Assembly (NCBI RefSeq): GCF_003384725.1
Contig: NZ_QNVV01000001.1
Coordinates: 310,001 to 374,000, forward strand
Direction: 5' to 3'
Source: Chryseobacterium pennipullorum
GTDB lineage: Bacteria; Bacteroidota; Bacteroidia; Flavobacteriales; Weeksellaceae
DNA: 64,000 nucleotides
The first letter of the stretch is position 1, and each line of letters starts with the position of its first letter. Below, piece by piece: positions 35,483 to 45,184 of this stretch. The position numbers and the translations under genes are program-made. The notes below the pieces were generated by a model. The model saw only the letters and a list, made by a program, of their open reading frames with translations, made no database searches and was not told the origin of the DNA.

Positions 35483-36202
35483 ATGAATCTGTATAACCTC
35501 ATTATTCAGGATAAAGAACAAGTACACCTTAGCGAGGTATTTCTCAATACAAACAACAGGGAGCAACTGGTACAGCTTATCAAAGAATATACTTATGTAA
35601 AAGAACTGCAGGAGTATGGCCTCCCGGTTAACCATAAGATTTTACTTCAGGGAAGCTCAGGATGTGGAAAAACGATGACAGCAAAAGCCATTGCCAATGC
35701 CCTGGGGAAAAACATTATCATTTTGAATCTCAGCAATATTGTTTCGTCCCGTATCGGGGAAACATCTCAGAATATTAAAATGATTTTTGATAAAGCTGCC
35801 AGGGAGAGATCTGTCCTTTTTCTGGATGAGCTGGATCAGATCGGTAAAGCAAGAGGAAGTGATGATAAAGATGTAGGTGAAATGAGAAGGCTGGTAAATA
35901 CCCTGATCCAGTTGATTGATTATTATCCTGAAAACGCGCTTTTAATATGTGCTACCAACCATCCTGAGATTATTGATACTGCCCTTTTAAGACGTTTTCA
36001 GCTTAAGATCAATTATGAAATGCCTTCTGCCGAAATTCTGGATCTTTTCTACAACCGGTTACTCGCCAAATTTCCTGAAGAGATCACAACAATTGAGAGA
36101 AAGTATGCCATTTCTTTTGCTGAGGCTAAAGATCATGCTCTCACAGCCGTTAAAGCTGCCTTAATCAAGAAACTGGAAGCTAAAGAAACAATTTCATCAT
36201 GA
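35483..36202 (+). CDS. AAA+ ATPase (FtsH/VPS4-type core)
   Basis: 239 residues from the ATG at 35483; the long frame back to 35384 would run through the terminator just described. It holds Walker A GSSGCGKT (57-64), Walker B VLFLDELD (111-118), sensor 1 CATNHPE (156-162) and the arginine pair LLRRF (168-172). There is no protease, substrate-binding or membrane domain, so it is a stand-alone AAA module. Its stop overlaps the ATG of the YggS-like gene (ATGA), so the two are translated together. Substrate unknown; remodelling a protein partner is inference. Confidence 0.8.
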   Translation: MNLYNLIIQDKEQVHLSEVFLNTNNREQLVQLIKEYTYVKELQEYGLPVNHKILLQGSSGCGKTMTAKAIANALGKNIIILNLSNIVSSRIGETSQNIKMIFDKAARERSVLFLDELDQIGKARGSDDKDVGEMRRLVNTLIQLIDYYPENALLICATNHPEIIDTALLRRFQLKINYEMPSAEILDLFYNRLLAKFPEEITTIERKYAISFAEAKDHALTAVKAALIKKLEAKETISS

Positions 36203-36939
36203 AAGAAGATATTCTCCACAACATGGCTACCATCCACGAACGGATAAAAAAAGCCTGTCAGCAGTCAGGAAGAGATATTGATGAAGTCAGGTTATTGCTG
36301 GCCACGAAAACGGTTTCTGCAGATCGCATCAAAATCGCTTTGGGTGGCGGCCAGACTCTAATTGCTGAAAACAAGGTACAGGAATTGAAGGAAAAGTATG
36401 AGGACCTGAAGAACATCACTCATGAAAGCCACTTTATCGGTCATCTCCAGACCAATAAGATAAAAGACATCCTGAAGTTTGGAGTAACCTGCATTCAGTC
36501 CCTTGACCGGCTGGATCTGGCTGAAAAACTTCATCAAAGACTTTTAGCTGAAAACAAAACGATGGATGTTTTCATTCAGGTGAATACCTCAAACGAAGAA
36601 AGCAAGTTTGGAGTTGATCCCATTGACGCCATTGACCTTGTTCAAAAAATTTCCAGGCTCTCTACATTAAAAATAAAAGGACTGATGACCATTGGTCTTT
36701 TCAGTGCAGAAACAGAAAAAGTACGTACCTGTTTTAAGATCCTTAAAGACCTTCAGCAGGATATCATCCGTGAAAACATCCCGAATGTGGAAATGAAAGA
36801 GCTATCGATGGGAATGAGCAGTGATCTGGAAACAGCCATTGAGGAAGGTGCTACCATGGTGAGAGTGGGAACGGCTGTTTTTGGCCCGAGGATTTATCCT
36901 GACACTTATTACTGGAATGAGGAAAATACCGACCATTAG
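36199..36939 (+). CDS. YggS/PLPBP-family PLP-binding protein
   Basis: 246 residues. The PLP lysine is in LLATKTVS (K37), followed by AENKVQELKEKY, SHFIGHLQTNKIK and the late SMGMSSDLETAIEEGATMVRVGTAVFG, all hallmarks of the family. The protein binds pyridoxal phosphate without a known catalytic reaction and keeps PLP and amino/keto-acid pools in balance. Genomes often put it near cell-division or proline genes; here it is coupled by a 4-bp overlap to an AAA ATPase, which is unusual. All key residues are present and the length is normal. Confidence 0.9.
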   Translation: MKEDILHNMATIHERIKKACQQSGRDIDEVRLLLATKTVSADRIKIALGGGQTLIAENKVQELKEKYEDLKNITHESHFIGHLQTNKIKDILKFGVTCIQSLDRLDLAEKLHQRLLAENKTMDVFIQVNTSNEESKFGVDPIDAIDLVQKISRLSTLKIKGLMTIGLFSAETEKVRTCFKILKDLQQDIIRENIPNVEMKELSMGMSSDLETAIEEGATMVRVGTAVFGPRIYPDTYYWNEENTDH

Positions 36940-37054
36940 ACAATTCATTATCAATACGATAATAAACTTATATTTTCTTTAGGAATACTTTAGTTAGTCT
37001 ACAAATTCGGTATACTTTTTGATGATAAATGATTAATAACCAAACAAAGCATTT

Positions 37055-37228
37055 ATGATTAAAAAACTACTATCAGCCTGTCTCTTTATGACAGTATTAT
37101 TCTTTTTTTCATGTGAAAAAGAAAACACACAGATGAAAAGTGGAATTTCAATTGAAACTATTTCAATTATAACCTGCCTTACGATGGGCGTAGCTATTCT
37201 GGTAGCCTACAGTTTTAAAAGAAGGTAA
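37055..37228 (+). CDS. 57-residue lipoprotein with a second membrane helix
   Basis: ATG at 37055, stop TAA at 37226-37228. A lipoprotein signal ends FFFSC (residue 20), followed by a short polar stretch and a C-terminal hydrophobic segment (SIITCLTMGVAILVAY) closing with SFKRR. So the mature peptide (~38 residues) would be lipid-anchored and also span the membrane. The motif ITCL recalls IATCL in the 26-residue peptide at 35098, though this may be chance. No function can be given. A hairpin at 37251 follows. Confidence 0.45.
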   Translation: MIKKLLSACLFMTVLFFFSCEKENTQMKSGISIETISIITCLTMGVAILVAYSFKRR

Positions 37229-37250
37229 GAAAATACAATAGAACTCAGAA

Positions 37251-37283
37251 GATCGTCTTTCAATATTGGAAGGCGATCGTTTT
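37251..37283 (+). terminator. weak terminator hairpin
   Basis: An imperfect 11-bp stem GATCGTCTTTC / GGAAGGCGATC (37251-37261, 37268-37278) with some G-T pairs, followed by GTTTTATAA; 23 bp after the lipoprotein stop. Confidence 0.45.
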
Positions 37284-37541
37284 ATAATAAGTTTTCATCA
37301 TCTCCTTACAGTATGACAAAAAAATTCCAGGGTTTTTCCGAAATCCTGTACATCCAATCATGATTACGAGCTTTCTTTATGTATTATGTTGTCTATTAAA
37401 ATTGGTTTTCACTGTATATTTAGCTAATTTTAGGGCGATTTGTTGTCTTGCAGCAAGTCTCGGTACATCCTGAAGCAGTTAAAACAACACCTATGTAACA
37501 GATTCGCTACAGCAGATGTCTTTACCTTATAAATTGAAGAA
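37284..37541. other. intergenic region before the S41 gene
   Basis: No coding frame seen. TTG (37389-37391), a 23-bp spacer and TATATTTA (37415-37422) resemble a relaxed TTG/TAnnTTTG promoter about 120 bp before the S41 start. Confidence 0.3.
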
Positions 37542-39007
37542 ATGAAGAACCTGAAAGCCGTATTAATTTCGTCTTTACTTACATTAACAACGACAGTATA
37601 TGCCCAGAACTGTAATTGCAACCAAAATTTTGAATGGATAAAAAAAACTTTTGAAGAAAACGATGCCGGTTTTGCAAGCGCTTTAAAACAAAAAGGCAGT
37701 CAGGCCTATGAAGCTCAAAACAAAACAATATCGGAAAAAACAAAATTGGCTAAAACATTTAATGAATGCGGACCTGTTTTATATGAATGGCTTAGTTTTT
37801 TCCGTTCCGGACATATTGCTATCAGACCCATTAAAAAAAACCAACCACCATCCACAAATCCTGCTGCTGTTGCTGCTTCTGAAAACCGTTTTTCAAATTG
37901 GGAAACCCTATCAATCGAAACTCAGAATTTCAGAAAATACTTGGAGAAAAAGAAGACTTCTGACTATGAGGGCATCTGGAAGAGCGACCCTTATACCATC
38001 GGAATAAAAAAAACCGGCGATCAGTATACAGGATTTATTATAGAATCTGGATCAGATACCTGGACAAAAGGTCAAGTCAAGCTGAAATTTAGTTTTAGCG
38101 AGGGCAAAGCTCAATCTGTTTATTATATGGGGGATCATTCGGCAGTAGAATCTGAAGAGGTAAGGCTGATCGGGAAAAATCATTTACAGATCGGAGATTT
38201 CGAATTTTCAAAAATATATCCGGAGGTTGTGGACGAGGCAAAATATACACAATATTTTAAATCTGTGAACTCAAATGTACCTTATACAGAAAAGCTAAAC
38301 GAAACAACCCTTTATTTCAGAATTCCGTCATTTCAGGCTTCGCAAAAACCAAAAATAGACAGTGTCATTGCAGCAAACAAAGGTAAAATCCTGGCTACTG
38401 AAAACCTCATTATTGACATTAGAAACGGCACGGGCGGAAGTGATGCCAGTTATTCCGAAATACTGCCTTTTTATATACCAACCCGATCAGAACCGTAGGT
38501 GTGGAGTACCTTTCTACAAAGCTGAATAACCAGAGAATGCTGGATTTCATCAACAAACCTGAATACGGATTTACGGAGGAAAATAAAAAATGGGCTCAGG
38601 AAGCCTTTAACAGGTTGGAAAAGGAACCGGGAAAATTTGTAAACCTTAGCGAAAATATCGTTACTATAAACAAATATGACTCTATGTATGCATATCCAAG
38701 GAATATAGGAATTATCATCAACGAACGAAACGGAAGTACGGACGAACAGTTTTTACTGGCTGCCAAGCAAAGCAAAAAAGTAAAATTATTCGGGACAACC
38801 ACTGCCGGAGTTTTGGATGTTTCCAACATGTATTATGTTCCTTCACCCTGTAATGAATTCCAGCTAGGATATACACTTTCAAGAAGTATGCGTATTCCGG
38901 ATTTCACCATCGATGGAAAAGGATTGCAGCCTGATTTTTATCTGGACAGAAGTATTCCAGCATACGATTGGACAGACCATGTGAGCACAGTGCTGAACGG
39001 AAAATAA
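37542..39007 (+). pseudogene. S41-family peptidase broken by a one-base deletion
   Basis: The first frame (37542-38498, 318 aa) has a signal peptide (MKNLKAVLISSLLTLTTTVYAQ) and reaches the substrate-site region DIRNGTGGSD before a stop. The second frame (from 38501 to 39007) carries NERNGSTDEQF, where the S41 nucleophile lies, and ends YLDRSIPAYDWTD. Adding one T to the T5 run at 38468-38472 joins them as LPFLYTNPIRTVGVEYLS, a normal S41 sequence of ~488 aa with a DUF/PDZ-like front. The intact protein would be a periplasmic C-terminal-processing-type protease. A true mutation or a sequencing indel are both possible. Confidence 0.7.
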
Positions 39008-39056
39008 AATCCCACGCTCCTCAAAGTCTCCAGATTTTGTGGAACCATAAAAAAAA

Positions 39057-39092
39057 CAAATCCCTCTCATTACTGAAAGGGATTGATTTTTT
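39057..39092. terminator. bidirectional terminator
   Basis: A 7-bp stem AATCCCT / AGGGATT (39059-39065, 39078-39084) with T runs on both sides (ATTTTTTA on plus; the A run before it on minus). It lies between convergent S41 and gcvP genes. Confidence 0.6.
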
Positions 39093-39109
39093 ATCTCTAA
39101 AAACTCAGA

Positions 39110-41968
39110 TTACATATAAGCTTCAATAGGCTCACAAGTACACACTAAGTTTCTGTCTCCATATGCTTCGTCTACTCTTGATACAGAAGCGAAGAATTTG
39201 TGGTCTCTCACCCAATCCAATGGATAAGCTGCCTTTTCTCTGCTGTATGGTTTATCCCATGAATCAGAGATTACCAATTGTTCTGTATGAGGAGCGTTTT
39301 TCAATACATTGTTGGCTGCATCTGCTTCTCCGTTAGCAATCTCATCGATTTCCTTTTTGATAGAAATTAATGCTTCAGCAAAACGGTCAATTTCAGACTT
39401 GCTTTCAGACTCTGTAGGTTCGATCATTAATGTTCCGGCAACCGGGAAAGAAACAGTAGGTGCATGGAACCCATAATCCATTAACCTTTTCGCTACATCA
39501 GCCACTTCAATTCCTAAAGATTTGAACTGACGGAAATCTACGATACATTCGTGAGCTACTCTTCCCTGCTCGTTTGAATATAAGATCGGGAAGTGCTCTG
39601 CTAAAATTTCTTTCAGATAGTTAGCATTCATGATCGCATGACCTGTAGCCTTCTTAAGACCTTCAGTTCCCAGCATCTTGATGTAAGAATAAGAAATATT
39701 CAGGATCAATCCTGAACCGTAAGGGGCTGCAGAAATACCGTCGATGGCTTCTTTAGATCCGATTCTGATATTCGCATTAGAAGGAAGGAAAGGAACTAAG
39801 TGCTTGGCAACACAGATAGGACCTACCCCAGGACCTCCACCTCCATGAGGAATTGCGAAAGTTTTGTGAAGGTTAAGGTGGCATACGTCAGCTCCGATGT
39901 TTCCAGGACTGGTAAATCCTACCTGAGCGTTCATGTTGGCACCATCCATATACACCTGCCCTCCGTGCTCATGGATCAGGTTTGTAATTTCCTTGATATT
40001 GGCATCAAAGAATCCGTAAGTAGACGGATACGTAATCATTACTGCAGAAAGATTTTCAGAATGCTGTTCTGTTTTCGCTTTAAGATCTTCGAAATCGATT
40101 TCACCGTTTTCAAGGTTTTTCACGACAACGATTTTCATTCCTGCCATGGCAGCAGAAGCCGGATTGGTTCCGTGTGCTGACTGCGGGATCAGAACTACAT
40201 TTCTGTGGTGGTCACCTCTGGAGATGTGATATTCTCTGATAACCATTAATCCAGCATATTCACCCTGAGCTCCGGAGTTTGGCTGAAGAGAAGTTCCTGC
40301 AAAACCTGTAATTTCTGCCAGATCTTTCTCTAATTCACGAATCATTTCCTGGTAACCTTCAGCCTGGTTGATAGGAACAAACGGATGAACAGCACCCCAG
40401 TTCTCCCATGAAAGCGGCAGCATTTGAGTAGCTGCGTTCAGTTTCATTGTACAAGACCCTAAAGAAATCATGGAATGAGTCAGTGATAAATCTTTTCTTT
40501 CAAGACGCTTGATGTAACGCATCAATTCTGTCTCCGTATGGTATTTGTTGAATACTTCTTCTGTAAGAATTTCGTCTTTTCTAAGATTTTCTTCAGGAAT
40601 ACTGTATCCTTCTTTAATTTCTAATTTGAAAGTCTGCTTGTCTTTAAACTGAGCAAAAGAAGCCATCAGAACATTTAATTTCTCTAATGTAGTACTTTCA
40701 TTGATGGCAATACTTACCACTCCTTCTGTGAAATAGTTAAGGTTAAGTCTGTGATCCTGCATCAATCTGATGAGTCTCGCTTTTTCATCTTCAGGCATCG
40801 TGATTTTCACCGTATCGAAGATCGGCTCTTCTACAACCTGATATCCCAATGCTTTAAGGCCTCCTTTCAAAGCGTTAGCTTTAAAGTGGATCTGATCAGC
40901 GATATAATTTAATCCTTTCGGACCGTGATATACTGCATACATTCCGGCCATTACTGCTAAGAGAACCTGAGCGGTACAGATATTTGAAGTTGCTTTTTCT
41001 CTCTTGATGTGCTGTTCTCTGGTCTGTAAAGCCATTCTTAAAGCACGTTTTCCGTACATATCCTGAGAAACTCCAATGATTCTTCCCGGGATATCTCTTT
41101 TATATTCCTCTCTGCAGGCAAAGAATGCTGCGTGTGGTCCTCCGTATCCTAATGGAATACCGAATCTCTGTGAAGTTCCTACCGCACAGTCAGCACCCAT
41201 CTCTGCCGGAGACTTCAGCTTAACCAAAGCCATAGGGTCGCAGGCAACAGCTACCTGAAGATCAAGCTTTTTATATTCTACAATATTTTCTGTATAGTCT
41301 AAAACAATACCGTTTTTACCAGGGTATTGTAATAAAACACCATAATAAGAACCATCAAACTCATGGGTCTTATGATCTCCGATTACAATTTCGATTTCTA
41401 ATCCTTCTGCTTTTGTTTTCAATACAGAAACGGTCTGAGGAAGAACAAGGTCGGAAATAAAGAATTTATTAGCTCCTGCTTTTTTCTGCTCTTTCGTTCT
41501 GTTGTTAAAGAACATATGCATTGCTTCAGCCGCTGCAGTAGATTCATCCAATAAAGAGGCATTAGCTAAGGCAAAGCCTGTAAGATCACATACTACAGTC
41601 TGGAAATTAAGAAGAGCTTCCAGTCTTCCCTGTGCAATTTCTGCCTGGTATGGGGTGTATGCTGTATACCAGCTCGGGTTTTCAAAGATATTTCTCTGGA
41701 TTGCTGAAGGCAAAAGGGTATTATGGTATCCGAAACCGATATAACTTGTATAATCTGTATTCTTCGACGCCAATTCTTTTGAGTGGTTCAACATTTCGTA
41801 CTCCGAAAGCGGTTCTGAGATCTCAAGATCTTTCTCTAAACGGATAGAAGAAGGAATGGTCTGAGAAATTAACTCTTCAATACTAGAAACGCCAAGTTTT
41901 TCCAACATCGCCTGTTTATCGGCTTCATTAAGGGAAATGTGACGGCTCACAAACTGTTCTGTATTCAT
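39110..41968 (-). CDS. gcvP: glycine dehydrogenase (P-protein of the glycine cleavage system)
   Basis: 952 residues, the single-chain P-protein. The pyridoxal phosphate lysine is in LNLHKTFAIPHGGGGPG (~700). Start MNTEQFVSRHISLNEADKQAML and the GFGYHNTLLP and ALQTREQHIKREKATSNICTAQ blocks are all conserved family segments. It decarboxylates glycine and passes the aminomethyl group to the lipoyl H-protein; T, H and L proteins are not in the window. Length and motifs are complete. It stands alone, with 505 bp before the porin gene. Confidence 0.97.
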   Translation of the reverse strand: MNTEQFVSRHISLNEADKQAMLEKLGVSSIEELISQTIPSSIRLEKDLEISEPLSEYEMLNHSKELASKNTDYTSYIGFGYHNTLLPSAIQRNIFENPSWYTAYTPYQAEIAQGRLEALLNFQTVVCDLTGFALANASLLDESTAAAEAMHMFFNNRTKEQKKAGANKFFISDLVLPQTVSVLKTKAEGLEIEIVIGDHKTHEFDGSYYGVLLQYPGKNGIVLDYTENIVEYKKLDLQVAVACDPMALVKLKSPAEMGADCAVGTSQRFGIPLGYGGPHAAFFACREEYKRDIPGRIIGVSQDMYGKRALRMALQTREQHIKREKATSNICTAQVLLAVMAGMYAVYHGPKGLNYIADQIHFKANALKGGLKALGYQVVEEPIFDTVKITMPEDEKARLIRLMQDHRLNLNYFTEGVVSIAINESTTLEKLNVLMASFAQFKDKQTFKLEIKEGYSIPEENLRKDEILTEEVFNKYHTETELMRYIKRLERKDLSLTHSMISLGSCTMKLNAATQMLPLSWENWGAVHPFVPINQAEGYQEMIRELEKDLAEITGFAGTSLQPNSGAQGEYAGLMVIREYHISRGDHHRNVVLIPQSAHGTNPASAAMAGMKIVVVKNLENGEIDFEDLKAKTEQHSENLSAVMITYPSTYGFFDANIKEITNLIHEHGGQVYMDGANMNAQVGFTSPGNIGADVCHLNLHKTFAIPHGGGGPGVGPICVAKHLVPFLPSNANIRIGSKEAIDGISAAPYGSGLILNISYSYIKMLGTEGLKKATGHAIMNANYLKEILAEHFPILYSNEQGRVAHECIVDFRQFKSLGIEVADVAKRLMDYGFHAPTVSFPVAGTLMIEPTESESKSEIDRFAEALISIKKEIDEIANGEADAANNVLKNAPHTEQLVISDSWDKPYSREKAAYPLDWVRDHKFFASVSRVDEAYGDRNLVCTCEPIEAYM

Positions 41969-42474
41969 TTTTATTTATTAGATTTTGTTTGTAAAAAGAT
42001 GGGTAAAATTACAATTTTTTGAACGATTGTACAACAGCAGAAAACCATAGATAATTCACTAAGCTGTTTAGTTGTTTTAGACCATTTCACGTTTCACAGC
42101 CAATACATAAAGTTTAATTTATTTTAAACAGCAAATAGGTTTATTTTGTAAATAGTGCGTAAAAATATCCAATATTTATTGTTAAGAAAACAACGAAACA
42201 CTAAACAAAAATAACAAATAGCAGTCATAGACTTAAAAATATTAACAAAATCAATTTTAAAAAAAAATTGTAGTTTCATCCGCAAATCAAAATACAGAAT
42301 GGTTTTGGTGCCTGGTATTTGTCAACGACAGCCTTATTTTACCCTTGTTATTTTCACCACACCAACTTGATTTTCATTCAGTTATTGATTATATTAATCA
42401 TAGCATTCATAAAAATTAATTACCGGCAAAACACATGAGAAGATAGAATTGTAAGTTTTAAAAGAACACAATAC
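41969..42474. other. AT-rich intergenic region, 506 bp
   Basis: Separates divergent gcvP and the porin gene, so both promoters must be here. TAATTTTA on the minus strand just before gcvP is near the -7 pattern. No coding frame, no strong hairpin seen. Confidence 0.35.
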
Positions 42475-43662
42475 ATGACGAAAAAAAAACAAAAGGGGCT
42501 AATGGCCTCATTTATTCTTGTATCCCTACTTAAAGTAAATGGTCAGATAAAAATATCATCCCGCCAATCAGAATCTATTCCAGAGGCTTCAGGCGACAGC
42601 TGGTCTACTTATGTAAAAGGCTTTATTCAGGCCGACGCCATGTTCGACTTCCAGGAAATGGCTTTTAAAGATGGATTCAGTGCTCCTTCTATTCAGATTC
42701 CACAAAACAGTTCTGCAAGCAGTAACTTCAGTATTAAACAATCGCAAATAGGACTAGGAATTAAAAAAACCGATTCTGAAGGAAACTCCGGCCTTTCTGC
42801 CTATGTAGAAATTGACTTTTTGGGTCCGAACGGAACAACTGCTCCCCGATTCAGACATGGGTACATCCAGTGGAAAAACGTATTGATCGGCCAAACCTGG
42901 AGCAATTTCAGTGATTTTGATATTTTCCCTAACATCTTTGATTTTGTGGGGCCTAACGGGGTAATGTTCGCTAGAACAATTCAGGTACGTTATTCCACTC
43001 CCCTTTCCCAAAAAGAGAAGCTTTCAATTTCCCTGGAAGACCCCAACGGAATAAGCATATTCCTGCCTAACCATGCCCCCAACTGGAAGAAAAAATCACT
43101 GCTTCCCGTTTTTACGGCTGTTTACCGGTATGGAAATGAACGGGACTATTATAAATTAGGCGCCATCGTATCACCGATCAGCTATGAAATAAAAGATGAT
43201 AGCGAGAATTCCGAAAACAATATGACCATGGGATTCGGCGGAATGGTTTCAGGTAAAATATACAGTGGAAAGCTAAACAATTTCAGGTTTCAGTCCTCTT
43301 ATGGAAAAGGATATTCGAATTACAATGCCGTCCTGAACGGCGAAAAATATGATGCTGTCCCCGATATGGCTAATAACAGGCTGGTTACACTGAGTCTTTT
43401 TAATATAGTGGGAATCTATGAACACTGGTGGTCTCCAAAATGGAGTTCTGTTGTTTACTACAGTTATTCCCAGCTGGGAAGGGAAGAATTTGTTCCGGAT
43501 ACCATGACTCATACGTTTCAAAATTTGGGGATAAATCTGGCCTATCAGCCTTTTAAAAAGTTAAGACTGGGTATAGAAGGTACCCATGGTAGGGTAAAAA
43601 ACTTTGGCCGGCAAAAAGCAAATGCAACACGGATCCAACTTTCAACTTCACTTTCATTTTAA
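42475..43662 (+). CDS. DcaP-like outer membrane porin
   Basis: 395 residues. A signal peptide (KGLMASFILVSLLKVNGQ) precedes a beta-barrel sequence with the DcaP-type features: YVKGFIQADAMFDF near the start, IKQSQIGLGIKK, YVEIDFLGPNGTTAPRFRHGYIQWKNVLIGQTWSNFSD, and a last strand TRIQLSTSLSF ending in Phe (long quotes are shortened to IEDFL-type pattern in the family). DcaP proteins of Acinetobacter form trimers that let dicarboxylates and other small anions pass. Substrate here not known. Single gene. Confidence 0.75.
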   Translation: MTKKKQKGLMASFILVSLLKVNGQIKISSRQSESIPEASGDSWSTYVKGFIQADAMFDFQEMAFKDGFSAPSIQIPQNSSASSNFSIKQSQIGLGIKKTDSEGNSGLSAYVEIDFLGPNGTTAPRFRHGYIQWKNVLIGQTWSNFSDFDIFPNIFDFVGPNGVMFARTIQVRYSTPLSQKEKLSISLEDPNGISIFLPNHAPNWKKKSLLPVFTAVYRYGNERDYYKLGAIVSPISYEIKDDSENSENNMTMGFGGMVSGKIYSGKLNNFRFQSSYGKGYSNYNAVLNGEKYDAVPDMANNRLVTLSLFNIVGIYEHWWSPKWSSVVYYSYSQLGREEFVPDTMTHTFQNLGINLAYQPFKKLRLGIEGTHGRVKNFGRQKANATRIQLSTSLSF

Positions 43663-43765
43663 AGAATACCTGCAGAGAGGAGTAATCATAATCCCCATCA
43701 ACAGATTGATTTCCAGATATGATATTATTTATGAAAATTTATTAATTATATTTATTCTAAATTAA

Positions 43766-43773
43766 TATATTTG
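43766..43773 (+). promoter_or_regulatory. -7 box in front of the Cys-rich mini-gene
   Basis: TATATTTG is an exact TAnnTTTG match only 4 bp before the ATG at 43778. Transcription would start close to the start codon, so the mRNA may be leaderless, or the true start is the second ATG at 43784. Confidence 0.45.
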
Positions 43774-43777
43774 CATC

Positions 43778-43930
43778 ATGAATATGATTACCCCTTTTAA
43801 AGTTCCGCCTTTAACTCCCGGATATGCGTTCCATAATGAAGAGATGTTCTGTGAAAAGAAATCGTGTTGTAAAAAATTCAAAAAAGGAAAAAGATGTAAA
43901 AAATGTCCGGGCAGAAAAAAAATGGCCTAG
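43778..43930 (+). CDS. 50-residue basic, Cys-rich protein
   Basis: ATG at 43778, stop TAG at 43928-43930. The N-terminal half is mild (TPFKVPPLTPGYAFHNEEM), the C-terminal half is basic with five Cys: FCEKKSCCKKFKKGKRCKKC, then PGRKKMA. The CxxxxCC..CxxC arrangement suggests metal binding, and the charge suggests contact with nucleic acid or membranes. Short proteins with a KKSCCKK-like end do occur in Bacteroidota, in my recollection. It ends 1 bp before the stop of the convergent J-domain gene. Confidence 0.6.
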   Translation: MNMITPFKVPPLTPGYAFHNEEMFCEKKSCCKKFKKGKRCKKCPGRKKMA

Positions 43931-43931
43931 A

Positions 43932-44579
43932 CTAACTCAAAGTTTTGATCAGGAAATACAGGGCAAGTGCCAGGATAACGATTCCCCAAAACAGCATGAC
44001 GATTTTACGCTGGCCATATCGGTTAGCAACTGTTCGTGGCTGAGGCTTAAACATTTCCTCTACATTATTTTTGAACTTCTCCGCGTCGTTCTCAAAAACC
44101 TCAGTAATGGTAATACCCTGTACCACGGTTTTATGTAAAAGAGTATTGGTGGCATGGAGCAAAAGCTGAAACTTCCCATCCTTAAATTCGGTAATCTTAA
44201 AAATTCTCTCACCATAAGGCTTTTCCAGCCCAAATGGTAATACCTTCACGACATCAGCATTACTGGTCTGCCAGCTGATGATAACCTCCTCTCCTTTCTT
44301 CGCATGAATTTTATTAGCTGTAAATGTTTTGATAGCAGGTGGAATAGTATACCTGAAGCTCCGCTGGTGATTTTCTAAATTCTGATCGTATGTACGTCTC
44401 CTTCCCGGATCACTCAGCATTTCATAGGCCTCCTGAATCTCACGAAAACGGTCCGCAAAAAAATCGTCATTTTCATTTTTATCGGGATGGTATTTTAGAG
44501 AAAGCTTTCGATAAGCCTTTTTGATGTCTTCTTCTGAAGCATCCTGTGATATCCCGAGAAAATAATAGTAGTCTTTCAT
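43932..44579 (-). CDS. J-domain protein with C-terminal membrane anchor
   Basis: 215 residues. J-domain at 1-70 with the HPD triad at 31-33 ([10 protein letters not shown]), which stimulates a DnaK-type Hsp70. Next a beta-rich region (~80-160) with [18 protein letters not shown], then near the end one hydrophobic segment ([19 protein letters not shown]) that would anchor it in the membrane facing the cytoplasm. There is no Gly/Phe-rich or zinc-finger part, so it is a specialised co-chaperone, not DnaJ. Single gene. Confidence 0.85.
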   Translation of the reverse strand: MKDYYYFLGISQDASEEDIKKAYRKLSLKYHPDKNENDDFFADRFREIQEAYEMLSDPGRRRTYDQNLENHQRSFRYTIPPAIKTFTANKIHAKKGEEVIISWQTSNADVVKVLPFGLEKPYGERIFKITEFKDGKFQLLLHATNTLLHKTVVQGITITEVFENDAEKFKNNVEEMFKPQPRTVANRYGQRKIVMLFWGIVILALALYFLIKTLS

Positions 44580-44689
44580 TGAGCCTTACAAAAATAGGGA
44601 TTTTTGTTTGATAATTTCAGTAAAAATCTGTTGTCATAATCGGACTAAAGCTAAAAGTATAAAGCAATTTTGCTGAGATACAGATATTC

Positions 44690-44713
44690 ATAAAAACTGT
44701 TTCATGATGAAAC
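44690..44713 (-). terminator. weak terminator after the HTH gene
   Basis: A 6-bp stem GTTTCA / TGAAAC (44699-44704, 44708-44713); on the minus strand it is followed by AGTTTTTATG. Confidence 0.4.
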
Positions 44714-44728
44714 GACTATCTTATTGTT

Positions 44729-45184
44729 TTAGTTTTCTACCAGATACCTATAATCGTATTTAGCATAATCCTTAATCTTTTCTGACTCTTTTTTCAGTTC
44801 CAGCAATTCGTTTTTAATTTGAATCCTAAACCAGTATTCAGGATCCGTATGGGTAAATTTACTTAATTTCATTACGAGCTGTACACTCAGCTTTCTTTCC
44901 CCAGACAAATATTTATGCAGATTGGAATCATGCATATCAAAATGTTTAGCCAGATCTTTTTTGGTAATATTTAATACTTTTAGATACATTTTTATAAAAT
45001 CAAGTGCCTTAAGCAGCTTTTCGGGTTCCGCGACATCTGATTCTATATAATGTTCAATTTTATACTGTATGGAAAGAAGGTCATTTCTCAATATCCTCTC
45101 CTTACTTTGCTTCAAAGACTCTGCCTTAATATAATCTTTGATTAGATCCTTTTTTTGATCGAAATTTGTTTCCTTTACTTTCAT
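44729..45184 (-). CDS. HTH (HigA-like) antitoxin-type protein
   Basis: 151 residues. The middle holds an XRE-type helix-turn-helix (KDLAKHFDMHDSNLHKYLSGERKLSVQLVMKLS), followed by HTDPEYWFRIQIKNEL, the segment found in HigA-type antitoxins (TxPEYWLNLQ). The N-terminal ~70 residues are helical and unfamiliar. It starts inside the last codon of the GNAT-like gene (TAATG overlap), the coupling expected of a toxin-antitoxin operon with the antitoxin second. Paired boxes lie before the operon, as in self-repressed modules. It could also be an ordinary regulator. Confidence 0.65.
   Translation of the reverse strand: MKVKETNFDQKKDLIKDYIKAESLKQSKERILRNDLLSIQYKIEHYIESDVAEPEKLLKALDFIKMYLKVLNITKKDLAKHFDMHDSNLHKYLSGERKLSVQLVMKLSKFTHTDPEYWFRIQIKNELLELKKESEKIKDYAKYDYRYLVEN

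Noticed and set aside
38501..39007. Separate 168-residue gene starting with GTG
   Set aside because: It continues the S41 peptidase once a T is added at the T5 run.
39800..41850. Several plus-strand frames across gcvP
   Set aside because: Antisense shadows of the highly conserved gcvP gene.
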